Of a stretch of 64,000 bases of DNA, positions 1 to 8,489 are shown in pieces. The translations under genes were made by a program, and so were the position numbers. The stretch is from contig NZ_AP019367.1 of assembly GCF_003966955.1 (NCBI RefSeq), forward strand, positions 1,426,001 through 1,490,000. Reading direction: 5' to 3'. The notes under the pieces are model-generated. The model ran no database searches, was not told the origin of the DNA, and saw nothing but the letters and a program-made list of their open reading frames with translations. Within the stretch, counting starts at the first letter, position 1. Each line of letters starts with the position of its first letter. The stretch is from Parolsenella catena (GTDB lineage Bacteria > Actinomycetota > Coriobacteriia > Coriobacteriales > Atopobiaceae).

Positions 1-2176
1 TGCCCAGTGCCAGCGCCGGGAAGCAGTCCGTCACGAGGTTGACCCACAGCAGCTGGACGGGCTGGAAGAGCGTGAAGCCCACGAGCGTGGCCACGAACAC
101 CGAGAACACCTCGGCGAGGTTGGCCGAGAGAAGGAACTGGATGACCTTGCGGATGTTGTCGTAGATGCGACGACCCTCCTCGCACGCCGAGATGATCGTG
201 GCGAAGTTATCGTCCGCAAGCACCATGTCGGCCACGTTCTTCGTGACGTCCGTGCCCGTGATGCCCATGCCAACGCCGATGTTGGCGCGCTTGATTGACG
301 GCGCGTCGTTCACGCCGTCGCCCGTCATGGCCACGATCATGTTGCGGCTCTTCCAGGCCTCGACGATGCGCGTCTTGTGCTCGGGCTGCACGCGGGCGTA
401 CACGCCAAAGTCCTCGATGTGGGCGTCGAGCTCCTCGTCGCTCATGCGATCGAGCTCCGCACCCGTGATGGCCTGCGAGCGGTCCTCGATGATGCCGAGG
501 TTCTTGGCGATGGCCACGGCCGTGTCGATGTGATCGCCCGTGATCATGACCGTGCGGATGCCGGCGGCGTGGGCCTCCTCGATGGCGGCGGCCACCTCGG
601 GGCGCTCGGGGTCGATCATGCCGGACAGGCCGCAGAACGTGAGGTCGTGCTCGAGGGCCTCGGCCGAGAAGTCGTCGGGGCACTCGACGTAGTGACGGCT
701 CGCCAGTGCGAGCACGCGCAGCGCCCGGTCTGCCATGGCCTTGTTGGCGGCCAGCAGCTCGGCGCGCCTCTCCTCGGTGAGGGGCACGACCTTGCCGTCC
801 TCGTAGATGGTGGCGCAGCGGCCCAGTACCACGTCGGGGCCGCCCTTGGTGTACTGCTCGTACTCGTCGTCGAGCGTCTCCACGACGACCGACATCATCT
901 TGCGGCCTGAGTCGAACGGGGCCTCGCCCACGCGCGGGTGCTCCTCGGCAAGGCCCGTGAGCCCCGCCTTGCCCGCATCGTTGACGAGCGCCGCCTCGGT
1001 GGGCTCGCCCACGGCACAGCCCGCCTCGGCATCCCACTTGGCGTCGCAGCACAGGGCCATGCCGGCGAGGAACTTCTCCTCCGGCGCAGCCAGCTCGTGG
1101 GCGACCACCGTCATCTTGTTCTGGGTGAGCGTGCCCGTCTTGTCCGAGCAGATCACCTGGGTGCAGCCGAGCGTCTCCACGGCGGAGAGGTTGCGGATGA
1201 TGGCCTGGCGCCTGGCCATCTTGGTGACGCCGAGCGACAAGACGATGGTCACGACGGCCACGAGGCCCTCGGGGATGGCGGCGACGGCCAGAGACACCGC
1301 CACCATGAACGTGTTGAGCAGAAGCGCGGGCTCCTCGGCCATGTTGCCGAAGCCGTGGCGCAGGACGTCGACGGCAAAGATCACCACGCAGATGACGATG
1401 ACGAGCTTCGTGAGGATGCGGGAGAGCTCGTCGAGCTTCACCTGCAGCGGCGTGAGCTCCTCCTTGGCCTCGGTGAGGGCGCCGGCGATCTTGCCCATCT
1501 CGGTGTCCATGCCCGTGGCCACCACGACGGCGCGACCGCGGCCGTAGACCACCGTCGAGCCCATGTAGCACATGTTCTTGCGGTCTCCCAGGGGCACGTC
1601 GTCGGCGCCGGGGGCAAGCTCGATGGCCTCGGCGTGCTTCTCGACGGGCACGGACTCGCCGGTGAGGGCCGCTTCCTCGATCTTCATGGTCGCGCTCTCG
1701 AGCACGCGGCAGTCCGCGGGCACCGAGTCGCCGGCCTCGAGCAGCACCACGTCTCCCACCACGAGCTCGGAGGAGTGCAGCATGACGAGCCTGCCGTCTC
1801 GCATGACCTTGGACTGCGCGGCGCTCATCTCCTGCAGGGCCGCCAGGGCCTCCTCGCTCTTGGCCTCCTGAATGACGCCGAGCGCGGAGTTGATGATGAC
1901 GACCGTCATGATGATGATGACGTCGGCGAAGTCGATCTCCCCCTGGATGGCACCCGTCACGGCGCTGATGACGGCCGCCACGATGAGCATGATGACCATC
2001 GGGTCCGCCATCTGCTGGAAGAAGCGGATCCACAGGGGCGTCTTTGCCTGCTCCCTGAGCTTGTTGGGGCCGTTATTGGCCAGACGCTCGGCGGCGACGC
2101 CCGAGGCGAGGCCGGCCTGCCCGTCGCTGCCCTGCTCGCGCAGGACGTCGGCGGCACTCGACAGATACTCTCTCAC
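1..2176 (-). CDS. P-type Ca2+-type cation-transporting ATPase (C-terminus cut by window edge)
   Basis: Membrane pump that moves a cation, probably Ca2+, at the cost of ATP. I chose the GTG at 2176 because a strong AGGAGGGG ribosome site lies 8 bases upstream; no stop occurs before base 1, so 725 residues are visible of a usual 850-900. Visible parts are an N-terminal cation-ATPase domain, TGES at residues 172-175, AAIPEGL in M4 (about 300-305), the phosphorylated Asp in DKTGTLTQNKM (D345) and GDGVNDA at 619-625. M5 keeps the N and E of LLSANLAEV and M6 keeps NLVTD, which matches both Ca2+ sites of SERCA-type pumps. Na+ or Mn2+ transport cannot be excluded. The gene is transcribed away from ldhA; a TATGAT box at 2224-2229 could be its -10. 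Confidence 0.93.
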   Translation of the reverse strand, partial: MREYLSSAADVLREQGSDGQAGLASGVAAERLANNGPNKLREQAKTPLWIRFFQQMADPMVIMLIVAAVISAVTGAIQGEIDFADVIIIMTVVIINSALGVIQEAKSEEALAALQEMSAAQSKVMRDGRLVMLHSSELVVGDVVLLEAGDSVPADCRVLESATMKIEEAALTGESVPVEKHAEAIELAPGADDVPLGDRKNMCYMGSTVVYGRGRAVVVATGMDTEMGKIAGALTEAKEELTPLQVKLDELSRILTKLVIVICVVIFAVDVLRHGFGNMAEEPALLLNTFMVAVSLAVAAIPEGLVAVVTIVLSLGVTKMARRQAIIRNLSAVETLGCTQVICSDKTGTLTQNKMTVVAHELAAPEEKFLAGMALCCDAKWDAEAGCAVGEPTEAALVNDAGKAGLTGLAEEHPRVGEAPFDSGRKMMSVVVETLDDEYEQYTKGGPDVVLGRCATIYEDGKVVPLTEERRAELLAANKAMADRALRVLALASRHYVECPDDFSAEALEHDLTFCGLSGMIDPERPEVAAAIEEAHAAGIRTVMITGDHIDTAVAIAKNLGIIEDRSQAITGAELDRMSDEELDAHIEDFGVYARVQPEHKTRIVEAWKSRNMIVAMTGDGVNDAPSIKRANIGVGMGITGTDVTKNVADMVLADDNFATIISACEEGRRIYDNIRKVIQFLLSANLAEVFSVFVATLVGFTLFQPVQLLWVNLVTDCFPALALG

Positions 2177-2377
2177 GTAAGATTCCCCTCCTGGATTTAG
2201 GGCGCACGCCAGATTGATGCCCGATCATAATTCCCAGGAAGGGCAAGGGCTCATCAAGGTTGCCGTGACGCGCGCGTTGTCTCGCACGTAGGCGTCGCCC
2301 ACGTGCCGTCTGGGTCATGATACCCCGAATGCGCCCACGCGCCCCGCTCGCGCGCACGCGGGCGCACAAACATATGC

Positions 2378-2473
2378 GGCGCACAGGTTATGTTGCTAAC
2401 CTGTGCGCCAAGATGGCCACTCTGCCATATACAACTAGTTCTACCTGCGGTTTTAATTGCGTTCATTACGCAA
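2378..2473. promoter_or_regulatory. Two inverted repeats in the ATPase/ldh divergent region
   Basis: The 393-base gap 2177-2569 holds no gene. It contains a perfect 13-base dyad: GGCGCACAGGTTA at 2378-2390, loop TGTTGC, and its complement at 2397-2409. A second dyad, TTGCGT-TCATT-ACGCAA, lies at 2457-2473, just upstream of the probable ldh promoter. No T-run follows the first dyad, so operator sites are more likely than a terminator. The binding protein is unknown. Confidence 0.5.
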
Positions 2474-2481
2474 AAATCGAG

Positions 2482-2508
2482 TTATGCGTTTAGATGACGC
2501 GCTACAAT
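2482..2508 (+). promoter_or_regulatory. Possible ldh promoter
   Basis: A -10-like TACAAT at 2503-2508 is preceded by a weak -35 TTATGC at 2482-2487 with a 15-base spacer. Start of transcription would lie about 50 bases before the ldh ATG. Only the -10 is convincing. Confidence 0.35.
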
Positions 2509-2569
2509 TCCTAGTCGGTAATCACATCGATCTTGCGTCCCGGGGGCGGGACGCGGAAAGAGGAGACGT

Positions 2570-3562
2570 ATGAAGATCCTGTTCTACGACGCCCGTGACT
2601 ACGACCGCGACTCTTTTGACGCGCAGCTCAAGAACTACCCCAACATCAAGATCGACTACATCGAGGCCGACCTCTCGCCCGTGACCGCCTCGCTCGCCCG
2701 CGGCTATGACGCCGTGTGCGCCTTCGTGAACTCCGACGCCTCCGCCATGGCCCTCGAGATCCTGCGCGGCTTCGACGTCAAGCTCGTCCTCATGCGCTCG
2801 GCCGGCTTCGACGCCGTGAACGTGCCCGTCGCCAAGGACCTGGGCATGACGGTCCTGCGCGTCCCGGCCTACTCGCCCGAGGCCATCGCCGAGCAGGCCA
2901 TCGGCCTGGGCCTGTGCGCCGCCCGCCGAATCCACAAGGGTTACGCCCGCGTGCGCGAGAATGACTTCTCCCTCCAGGGACTTCTCGGCGTCAACCTGCA
3001 CGGCAAGACGGCCGGCATCGTGGGCACCGGCAAGATCGGCGCCGCCATGGTGCGCATCTGCAACGGCTTTGGCATGAAGGTACTGGGCTATGACGTCTAC
3101 CAGAACCCCTCCCTCGAGGGCATGGTCGAGTATGTCGAGCTTGACGAGCTCCTCCGCAGGTCCGACCTCATCTCCCTGCACTGTCCGCTGTTCGACAGCA
3201 ACCGCCACATGATCAACGCCGACGCCATCGACAAGATGAAGGACGGCGTGGTCTTCATCAACACCGCACGTGGCGGCCTCGTCGACACCAAGGCGCTCAT
3301 CGAGGGCATCCGCTCCGGCAAGATCGGCGCCGCCGGCCTGGACGTGTACGAGGAGGAGGGCGACAACGTCTTCCGCAACTGCTCGAACACAATCATCGAG
3401 TCTGTCACCTCGACGCTGTGCTCGTTCCCGAACGTGGTCATGACGAGCCACCAGGCGTTCTTCACCAAGGAGGCCCTCGCCTCCATCGCCAAGACGACGC
3501 TCGACAACGCCACGGCGTTCGCCAATGGCGAGGAGCTCACCGGCCCCGCCGTCGTCTGCTAG
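2570..3562 (+). CDS. ldhA: D-lactate dehydrogenase (D-2-hydroxyacid dehydrogenase family)
   Basis: Cytosolic NADH-dependent enzyme reducing pyruvate to D-lactate, a fermentation end step. The 330-residue protein has the Rossmann motif GTGKIG at 152-157, catalytic Arg234 in NTARGGLVD, Glu263 in DVYEEE and His294 in SHQAFF, the standard triad of the family. Length fits D-LDH (about 330). The start follows a GAGGAG site. Pyruvate kinase lies directly downstream on the same strand, which fits a glycolysis/fermentation pairing, but a good terminator separates them. Related 2-hydroxyacid dehydrogenases with other substrates share this fold; the short form and aromatic C-terminal region favour D-LDH. 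Confidence 0.88.
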   Translation: MKILFYDARDYDRDSFDAQLKNYPNIKIDYIEADLSPVTASLARGYDAVCAFVNSDASAMALEILRGFDVKLVLMRSAGFDAVNVPVAKDLGMTVLRVPAYSPEAIAEQAIGLGLCAARRIHKGYARVRENDFSLQGLLGVNLHGKTAGIVGTGKIGAAMVRICNGFGMKVLGYDVYQNPSLEGMVEYVELDELLRRSDLISLHCPLFDSNRHMINADAIDKMKDGVVFINTARGGLVDTKALIEGIRSGKIGAAGLDVYEEEGDNVFRNCSNTIIESVTSTLCSFPNVVMTSHQAFFTKEALASIAKTTLDNATAFANGEELTGPAVVC

Positions 3563-3571
3563 CAAAAACGC

Positions 3572-3601
3572 GCGCCGCCCTCCCGACGGGGCGGCGCTTT
3601 T
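3572..3601 (+). terminator. Rho-independent terminator after ldh
   Basis: GCGCCGCCC at 3572-3580 pairs with GGGCGGCGC at 3589-3597 and is followed by TTTT. It lies 10 bases after the ldh stop. Confidence 0.85.
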
Positions 3602-3712
3602 GATATCAGAGGCCCGCGCAAAAGGATGCACGCGGCCAAGCAGGCGGAAATCCCCCATCCGCCCCCGGACGCCGGACAAGCGGCCCGTCGCCCGTCATTC
3701 GAAAGGAAAGAA

Positions 3713-5164
3713 ATGCAGTCCAAGAAGACCAAGATCGTCTGCACCATGGGACCGGCCACGGAGAGCGAGGACGTCCTTCGCGAGCTCATCAAGGCCGGCA
3801 TGAACGTCGCCCGCTTCAACTTCTCGCACGGCAGCCACGACTACCACCGCGCCGGCGTCGCGCGCGTCCGCAAGGTCTCGGCAGAGCTTGGCATCCCCGT
3901 GGCCATCCTGCTCGACACCAAGGGCCCCGAGGTGCGCACCGGCGTGCTCGAGAATGGCGAGAAGGTACACTTCGAGACCGGCGACAAGACCATCATCACG
4001 ACCGACGACGGCGTCGTGGGCAACCACGAGCGCTTCTCGCTCGACTTCAAGAACCTCCCCAACGAGGTCAAGCCCGGCGACCGCATCCTCATCGACGACG
4101 GCCTGCTCGAGTTCAACGTCGACAAGATCGAGGGCACGGACATCTACTGCACACTCGGCAACGCCGGCGACCTGGGCGAGCACAAGGGCGTGAACATCCC
4201 CGGCGTCGACATCTCCCTGCCCGCCGTCACCGAGCGCGACCGCGAGGACATCATCTTTGGCTGCGAGCTTGGCATCGACGCCATCGCCGCCTCGTTCATC
4301 CGCGACGGCAAGGGCGTCGAGGAGATCCGCCAGATCTGCCACGAGCACGGTCGCGACAACGTCTCCATCTACCCCAAGATCGAGTGCGCGCTGGGCATCG
4401 AGAACTTCGATGACATCCTCGCCCACTCCAGCGGCGTGATGGTGGCCCGCGGCGACCTGGGCATCGAGATTCCGCCCGAGAAGGTGCCGCACGCGCAGAA
4501 GCAGATGATCCGCAAGTGCAACGCCGCCTACAAGCCCGTCATCACGGCCACGCAGATGCTCGACTCCATGATTCGCAACCCGCGCCCGACGCGCGCCGAG
4601 GTCAACGACGTCGCGAACGCCATCATGGACGGCACGGACTGCGTCATGCTCTCCGGTGAGACGGCTGCCGGCAAGTACCCCGTCGAGGCCGTGAAGATGA
4701 TGGCCTCCATCTGCCACGAGACCGAGCAGTACCTCGAGGAGCGTCACAACTACCACGAGCGCGGCGGCGTCCGCGACGTCAACGGCTCCATCGGCTTTGC
4801 CGCCGTCACCACGGCAAACCGCGTGGGCGCCAAGTGCATCCTCACGCCCACCGAGAGCGGCCGCACGGCCCGTCTCATCTCGAACTTCCGCCCCACCCTG
4901 CCGATCTTTGCCGTGTCCCCGCACGACGAGACGGTGCGCAAGTGCTGCTTCTACTGGGGCGTCACGGTGCTGAAGGGCGCTGCCCAGGGCGCCATCGACG
5001 AGACGGTGCGCCAGGCCCTCACGCTGGCCAAGGACAACGGCCTCATCGACGCCGGCGACCTCGTCTGCGTCACGGCCGGTGACCCCAACACCGCCCCGTC
5101 GCAGGGTGACTACATCACCTCGACGAACATGCTCCTCGTGGCCCAGGTCCCCGAGAGCAAGTAG
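3713..5164 (+). CDS. pyk: Pyruvate kinase
   Basis: Glycolytic enzyme converting phosphoenolpyruvate and ADP to pyruvate and ATP in the cytosol. The 483-residue protein begins MQSKKTKIVCTMGPA. It has the A-domain active-site block MVARGDLGIEIPPEKV, the metal/substrate stretch TATQMLDSMI and the MLSGETAAGKYP signature, a B-domain insertion near 75-165 and a C-terminal regulatory domain without the extra PEP-utiliser domain found in bacilli. The frame is open 29 codons further upstream, but that stretch has no ribosome site and no family similarity; AAAGGA sits just before the ATG at 3713. No clear promoter is visible in the 110 bases after the ldh terminator. Confidence 0.97.
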   Translation: MQSKKTKIVCTMGPATESEDVLRELIKAGMNVARFNFSHGSHDYHRAGVARVRKVSAELGIPVAILLDTKGPEVRTGVLENGEKVHFETGDKTIITTDDGVVGNHERFSLDFKNLPNEVKPGDRILIDDGLLEFNVDKIEGTDIYCTLGNAGDLGEHKGVNIPGVDISLPAVTERDREDIIFGCELGIDAIAASFIRDGKGVEEIRQICHEHGRDNVSIYPKIECALGIENFDDILAHSSGVMVARGDLGIEIPPEKVPHAQKQMIRKCNAAYKPVITATQMLDSMIRNPRPTRAEVNDVANAIMDGTDCVMLSGETAAGKYPVEAVKMMASICHETEQYLEERHNYHERGGVRDVNGSIGFAAVTTANRVGAKCILTPTESGRTARLISNFRPTLPIFAVSPHDETVRKCCFYWGVTVLKGAAQGAIDETVRQALTLAKDNGLIDAGDLVCVTAGDPNTAPSQGDYITSTNMLLVAQVPESK

Positions 5165-5196
5165 GCCAGCCGCCACACGCTCACAGGCGAACGCAG

Positions 5197-5236
5197 AGCG
5201 CCCCGAAGCCCACACGGACTTCGGGGCGCTTCTTGT
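5197..5236 (+). terminator. Terminator after pyk
   Basis: AGCGCCCCGAAG at 5197-5208 is perfectly complementary to 5219-5230 and is followed by the T-rich TCTTGTT. Confidence 0.85.
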
Positions 5237-5241
5237 TAGGC

Positions 5242-5316
5242 ACCAAACGGGACGGGTTCGTTTGGTCCCCACGAGGCCAGGCGGACCAGATGAACCCGTC
5301 CCCTCTGGTCCGCCTG
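5242..5316. repeat. Pair of inverted small palindromic elements
   Basis: Two dyads stand back to back. ACCAAACG at 5242-5249 pairs with 5259-5266 around the loop GGACGGGTT. CAGGCGGACCAGA at 5278-5290 pairs perfectly with 5304-5316 around the loop TGAACCCGTCCCC. The first is a degenerate copy of the second in opposite orientation. The second ends five bases before the stop of the minus-strand dehydrogenase gene. The same 13-base loop recurs at 52880-52892. Confidence 0.75.
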
Positions 5317-5320
5317 TCAC

Positions 5321-6511
5321 CTAGAGCTTGCGAGGAGTGGGCTCCACGCAGCGATGCGCGTGCACGGCCGAAAGCGCCGCCGCCTGAGCAGCCGCATCGC
5401 CGGCGGCAAGCGCGCGCCCATAGGCATCGGCATCAAGAATGGCCTGCTCGAAACGCTCGGGCGAAAAGCCGTACGGGGCGCGGCCCCACTCGTTTGTCTT
5501 CTGGGCGCGCTCGACGATGCCCGCGAGCGCGGACTCGGGGCACTCGAGCTCGGCGAGCGTCGTGGGAAGCCCGAGGCACACGTTAAGTGCGGCGAACTTC
5601 TTAAGCTCCTCGGGCTTGTCGTCGAACGCCTTGAGCACGAGCACGCCGAACGAGACGACCTCGCCGTGCAGGTGGCGCTCGGCGGCCTCACCGATTCCCG
5701 TGTAGGCGTTGTAGAACGCGTGCGCCGTGCTCGAGTTGAAGTAGTAGGCGCCCTTCTCGGCACCGAGGTTCGTCGTCATGTTCGAGACGAGACCCGTGGA
5801 GACGATGATGTCGAGGATGACCTGCTCGAGCTCATAGCTCGACGTTCGCGTGCGCTTGTCCTCGAGCGCCTTGGCGGAGTAGTCGAACAGCGGGCGCTCG
5901 CATGAGACCGCAAGCGCACGGCCCATGAGCGGGGTGTGCGGCAGGTCAAGGTCGCGGCTCGAGAGCTCTACCTCCGGCTGCTTGGAGAGCGCGTCGCCAA
6001 TGCCCGCCCAGAAGTAGTCGTCGGGGCTCTCGGAGATGACCTTCGTGTCGATGAACGAGTGAATCGGCGGCTCCTTGGGCAGGAAGTAGTTGTCGACCGA
6101 GCCGTCCTCCTTATAGAACACGCCGATGGCCGTCACGGGCGCGCAGTTGGACGCAACCGTGGGGAACGTGAACAGAGGCTTGCCCGCAAGCTCGGCAATC
6201 TCCTTGGTCTCGTCGATGGCGCGGCCGCCGCCCATGCCAAACACCATGTCGGCCGCCTGGACGCGCGGGTCAGCGGCGAGCTTCTCGGCAACGGAGTGGC
6301 GAGGCTGGCCGCCATACCAGATCTGGTCCGTGACCGTGACGCCCGTGCCCTTGAGGGCCGCAAGCAGGCGCGGGGCGGCCTTCTCCATGGCCGTCTTGCC
6401 GCCGATGATCACCGCGGTGGAGCCAAAGCGGCGCGTCACCTCGGGCACGGCCTTATAGGCATCGACGCCTACGGTGTAACTGGGCAGGTAGTTTGTGCTG
6501 GTGAGTTCCAT
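5321..6511 (-). CDS. Iron-containing alcohol dehydrogenase family protein (glycerol-dehydrogenase-like)
   Basis: Metal-dependent NAD(P) oxidoreductase of the GldA/HcxA type, probably cytosolic; substrate not determined. The 396 residues show the dinucleotide-binding GMGGGRAIDETK, the ASNCAPVTA block typical of this subfamily, and the metal ligands Asp (in AGIGDALSK) and two His (in STAHAFYNAY and HLHGEVVSFG). Length is slightly above GldA (about 365), with a 30-residue alanine-rich tail. The start follows an AGGAGGA site. It lies downstream of a GntR/UTRA regulator on the same strand, with a GGCGCCG stem-loop (6596-6625) between them, so co-regulation is possible. Hydroxycarboxylate dehydrogenase is an alternative. 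Confidence 0.83.
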   Translation of the reverse strand: MELTSTNYLPSYTVGVDAYKAVPEVTRRFGSTAVIIGGKTAMEKAAPRLLAALKGTGVTVTDQIWYGGQPRHSVAEKLAADPRVQAADMVFGMGGGRAIDETKEIAELAGKPLFTFPTVASNCAPVTAIGVFYKEDGSVDNYFLPKEPPIHSFIDTKVISESPDDYFWAGIGDALSKQPEVELSSRDLDLPHTPLMGRALAVSCERPLFDYSAKALEDKRTRTSSYELEQVILDIIVSTGLVSNMTTNLGAEKGAYYFNSSTAHAFYNAYTGIGEAAERHLHGEVVSFGVLVLKAFDDKPEELKKFAALNVCLGLPTTLAELECPESALAGIVERAQKTNEWGRAPYGFSPERFEQAILDADAYGRALAAGDAAAQAAALSAVHAHRCVEPTPRKL

Positions 6512-6639
6512 GCGTCCTCCTCGTCCCTGGATTGCGACCCAATTCTAGGACTGCGAGGAGGCATCGAGGCCCGCATTGTTGCACTGTTAATGTAGGGCGC
6601 CGACGGTAACCACGACCCCGGCGCCATTGTCACCACAGG

Positions 6640-7374
6640 TTAGCGGGTACGCACGGAGCTGATGACGCAGCGGTTCGCGGGCATCCAGACGCTGCCCCAC
6701 TCGACGGGCGTGCCGTCCTCGAGGCGCACGAGCTGATCAAGGTCGAGGACCGGCGAGCGCTCCCCGCACTGCAGCCAGCGGCCGCGCTTCTTGCCGGCCG
6801 CGCGGGCACTGTACGTCATCTCGGCCGTGCCGATCTGCTGGCCGCTCGTGCGCTCTACGGCATCGAACAGGCCCTCGCGCTCGAAGTCGATGTTCTCGAG
6901 TCCCGGGCACGGCTCGAGGTTCACGCGGCTCTCGATGAGCATGACGGGCTCCTCGGCCACGAAGCGCACCCGCATGAGGTACAGGTAGGGAGAGCCCTCG
7001 GCAATCTCGAGGCTGCGGGCGCAGACGCGGCTCGCGCGCTCGATGCGCTTGTCGACGACCTTCGTCACAAAGTCGATGCCCTGCTCGGTCATGGACTCGG
7101 CAAACGAGTGGAGCTTGTTGCCAGAGGGACGCGCCATGACCGGCTCGATGACGAACGTGCCGCGGCCGCGCTGCTGGACGAGCAGACCCTCCTCGACAAG
7201 CGAGCGAATGCCCTTCTGCACCGTGCCGCGCGAGAGGTGCAGCATCGCCATGAGCTCGTGCTCAGAGGGAATGCGCTCGTCGACGCCCCACTCCTTGGAG
7301 TAGATCTTCTCACGGACGTAGTCGGCCACCTGCACATAGAGCAGGGAGGTGTCTTTCCTCTCGAAGTCCGACAT
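6640..7374 (-). CDS. GntR family transcriptional regulator with UTRA domain
   Basis: DNA-binding regulator of the HutC subfamily. Residues 1-75 form the winged helix with the typical IPSEHELMAMLHLSRGTVQKGI recognition region, quoted here in part as SEHELMAM and RGTVQKGI, and the wing QQRGRGTFV. Residues 95-240 form the UTRA effector domain, which usually binds a small sugar phosphate or amino acid derivative. Upstream lie several TTGACC half-sites (7414-7434 and 7498-7509), likely its own operators. The neighbouring dehydrogenase downstream is a plausible target. The effector is not predictable. Confidence 0.9.
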   Translation of the reverse strand: MSDFERKDTSLLYVQVADYVREKIYSKEWGVDERIPSEHELMAMLHLSRGTVQKGIRSLVEEGLLVQQRGRGTFVIEPVMARPSGNKLHSFAESMTEQGIDFVTKVVDKRIERASRVCARSLEIAEGSPYLYLMRVRFVAEEPVMLIESRVNLEPCPGLENIDFEREGLFDAVERTSGQQIGTAEMTYSARAAGKKRGRWLQCGERSPVLDLDQLVRLEDGTPVEWGSVWMPANRCVISSVRTR

Positions 7375-7413
7375 GCGAAGGCCTTCCTCGCGGGCGCGCG
7401 CGGCGCATGCTCA

Positions 7414-7509
7414 GGTCAACTTGACCAGTTGACCACAACATCGAAAAGTTTACCGCTCACAGGCACGCTCAATCAAATCTACAGGCGCGAACACATAGAC
7501 TGGTCAACC
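7414..7509. promoter_or_regulatory. Candidate GntR operator cluster
   Basis: The palindrome GGTCAACTTGACC spans 7414-7426 and runs into a second TTGACC half-site (7429-7434). GACTGGTCAACC at 7498-7509 carries the same half-site inverted. The cluster lies in the upstream region of the GntR gene, with no gene in 7375-7555. Confidence 0.5.
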
Positions 7510-7555
7510 ATGCTCTACCTGCAATTATGTATGTTCGGCTAACAAGCGGTTTGCT

Positions 7556-8377
7556 CTATGAGCAATCCGAGAGACGCTTGCCATACGACGTCAGACGCCT
7601 CACGAGGCACTCATTTGCATGCTCGAACACCTCGTGGAAGAAGGCGGCCGTGAACAGGCTGTAGTCCGGCACGCCGTCGATGTGATTGGCCCGGTTGTTC
7701 GTCACGATCGCGTTGGCGACCTCGACGGAACGCTCGACGTCAGAGCGACGCAGCGCATACTGCGGAAACGCCGCGGCCTGCGCCACGAGCGCCTCCGTTG
7801 CCTCGCCCGCAAGCTCGATGGGTAGCGTCCTGCCAAACTTGTCGAAGTCCCCCTGCTTGCGGATGCGCGTGCGCTCGCCGGCGGGCACGTGGTATTCCTG
7901 CAGCCAGGCGTGCGTGGCCTCGTTGTAGGCATGGTCGCACATGAGGTGGGCCCAGGCACCAAGGACGACGTCCGAGGCCCGGTACCCAGCTGCCCGCAGC
8001 ATCGCGGCAACGGCCTCATGGCGCTCGGGAGTTGCCGGAATGGCAAAATGACCACCCGCTCGGGAGATCTCCACGCCCTCCTCCACCGTGATGCTCGCCG
8101 GGCCCAGGGGAACGTCACTGGGCAACTCGAGCGCAGGCTCCACGTACAGGTCCCAAAACTCGCGTTCGCGAGGCACGGGAATGGAGCAGGGGTCGGCAAA
8201 GTGCGTGAGCGAGTAGGGCAGGATGCCAGACGGATGGGGCAGCATGTAGCCCACGTAGACGTCTGGGACGAGGTTGCCAAAGAGAAACGCGTTGGCGTCG
8301 CGTATGCCGAGCGAGGAGGCCGGGCACTCGGACAGCAGACGCTGAGCGTGGGCGATATGTACGTTCCAGCTTGGCAT
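7556..8377 (-). CDS. Zinc-dependent phospholipase C-like protein, uncharacterised
   Basis: Protein of 273 residues starting MPSWNVHIAHA. The early W-N-x-H-x-x-H pattern, NAFLFGNLVPDVYVGY, LTHFAD and WAHLMCDHAYNE with spaced His and Asp residues resemble the all-helical zinc-dependent phospholipase C / S1-P1 nuclease fold seen in many anaerobes. There is no signal peptide, so an intracellular role is likely; the substrate is unknown. The frame is open 11 codons upstream of the chosen ATG at 8377, but those codons lie inside a hairpin and look non-coding. No strong ribosome site is present. Function is inferred from motif layout only. Confidence 0.65.
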   Translation of the reverse strand: MPSWNVHIAHAQRLLSECPASSLGIRDANAFLFGNLVPDVYVGYMLPHPSGILPYSLTHFADPCSIPVPREREFWDLYVEPALELPSDVPLGPASITVEEGVEISRAGGHFAIPATPERHEAVAAMLRAAGYRASDVVLGAWAHLMCDHAYNEATHAWLQEYHVPAGERTRIRKQGDFDKFGRTLPIELAGEATEALVAQAAAFPQYALRRSDVERSVEVANAIVTNNRANHIDGVPDYSLFTAAFFHEVFEHANECLVRRLTSYGKRLSDCS

Positions 8378-8396
8378 GGCGCCTATGGTAGCACGC

Positions 8397-8431
8397 ACGG
8401 GCGGCTCCACGAATGCCGTGGGGCCGCCCGT
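8397..8431 (-). terminator. Stem-loop downstream of pheT
   Basis: ACGGGCGGC at 8397-8405 pairs with GCCGCCCGT at 8423-8431, with further pairing inside (CCACG/CGTGG). No clear T-run follows on either strand, so termination is likely but not certain. Confidence 0.45.
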
Positions 8432-8489
8432 TACACAACTCGTATGTTACGAGGGCAGCGCCGCGCTCGACCGCCCAAGGCGCACCAGA

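Noticed and set aside
938-2200. Plus-strand open frame opposite the P-type ATPase
   Set aside because: The minus-strand frame carries TGES, DKTGT and GDGVNDA; the plus-strand product is a His/Val/Gly-rich shadow.
2378-2409. Terminator for the ATPase or ldh region
   Set aside because: It lies upstream of both divergent genes and has no T-run.
3626-3712. 29-codon N-terminal extension of pyruvate kinase
   Set aside because: No ribosome site and no family similarity; AAAGGA marks the ATG at 3713.
8378-8410. 11-residue extension of the phospholipase-like protein
   Set aside because: It overlaps the hairpin after pheT and does not fit the family's N-terminus, which begins near the W-N-x-H motif.
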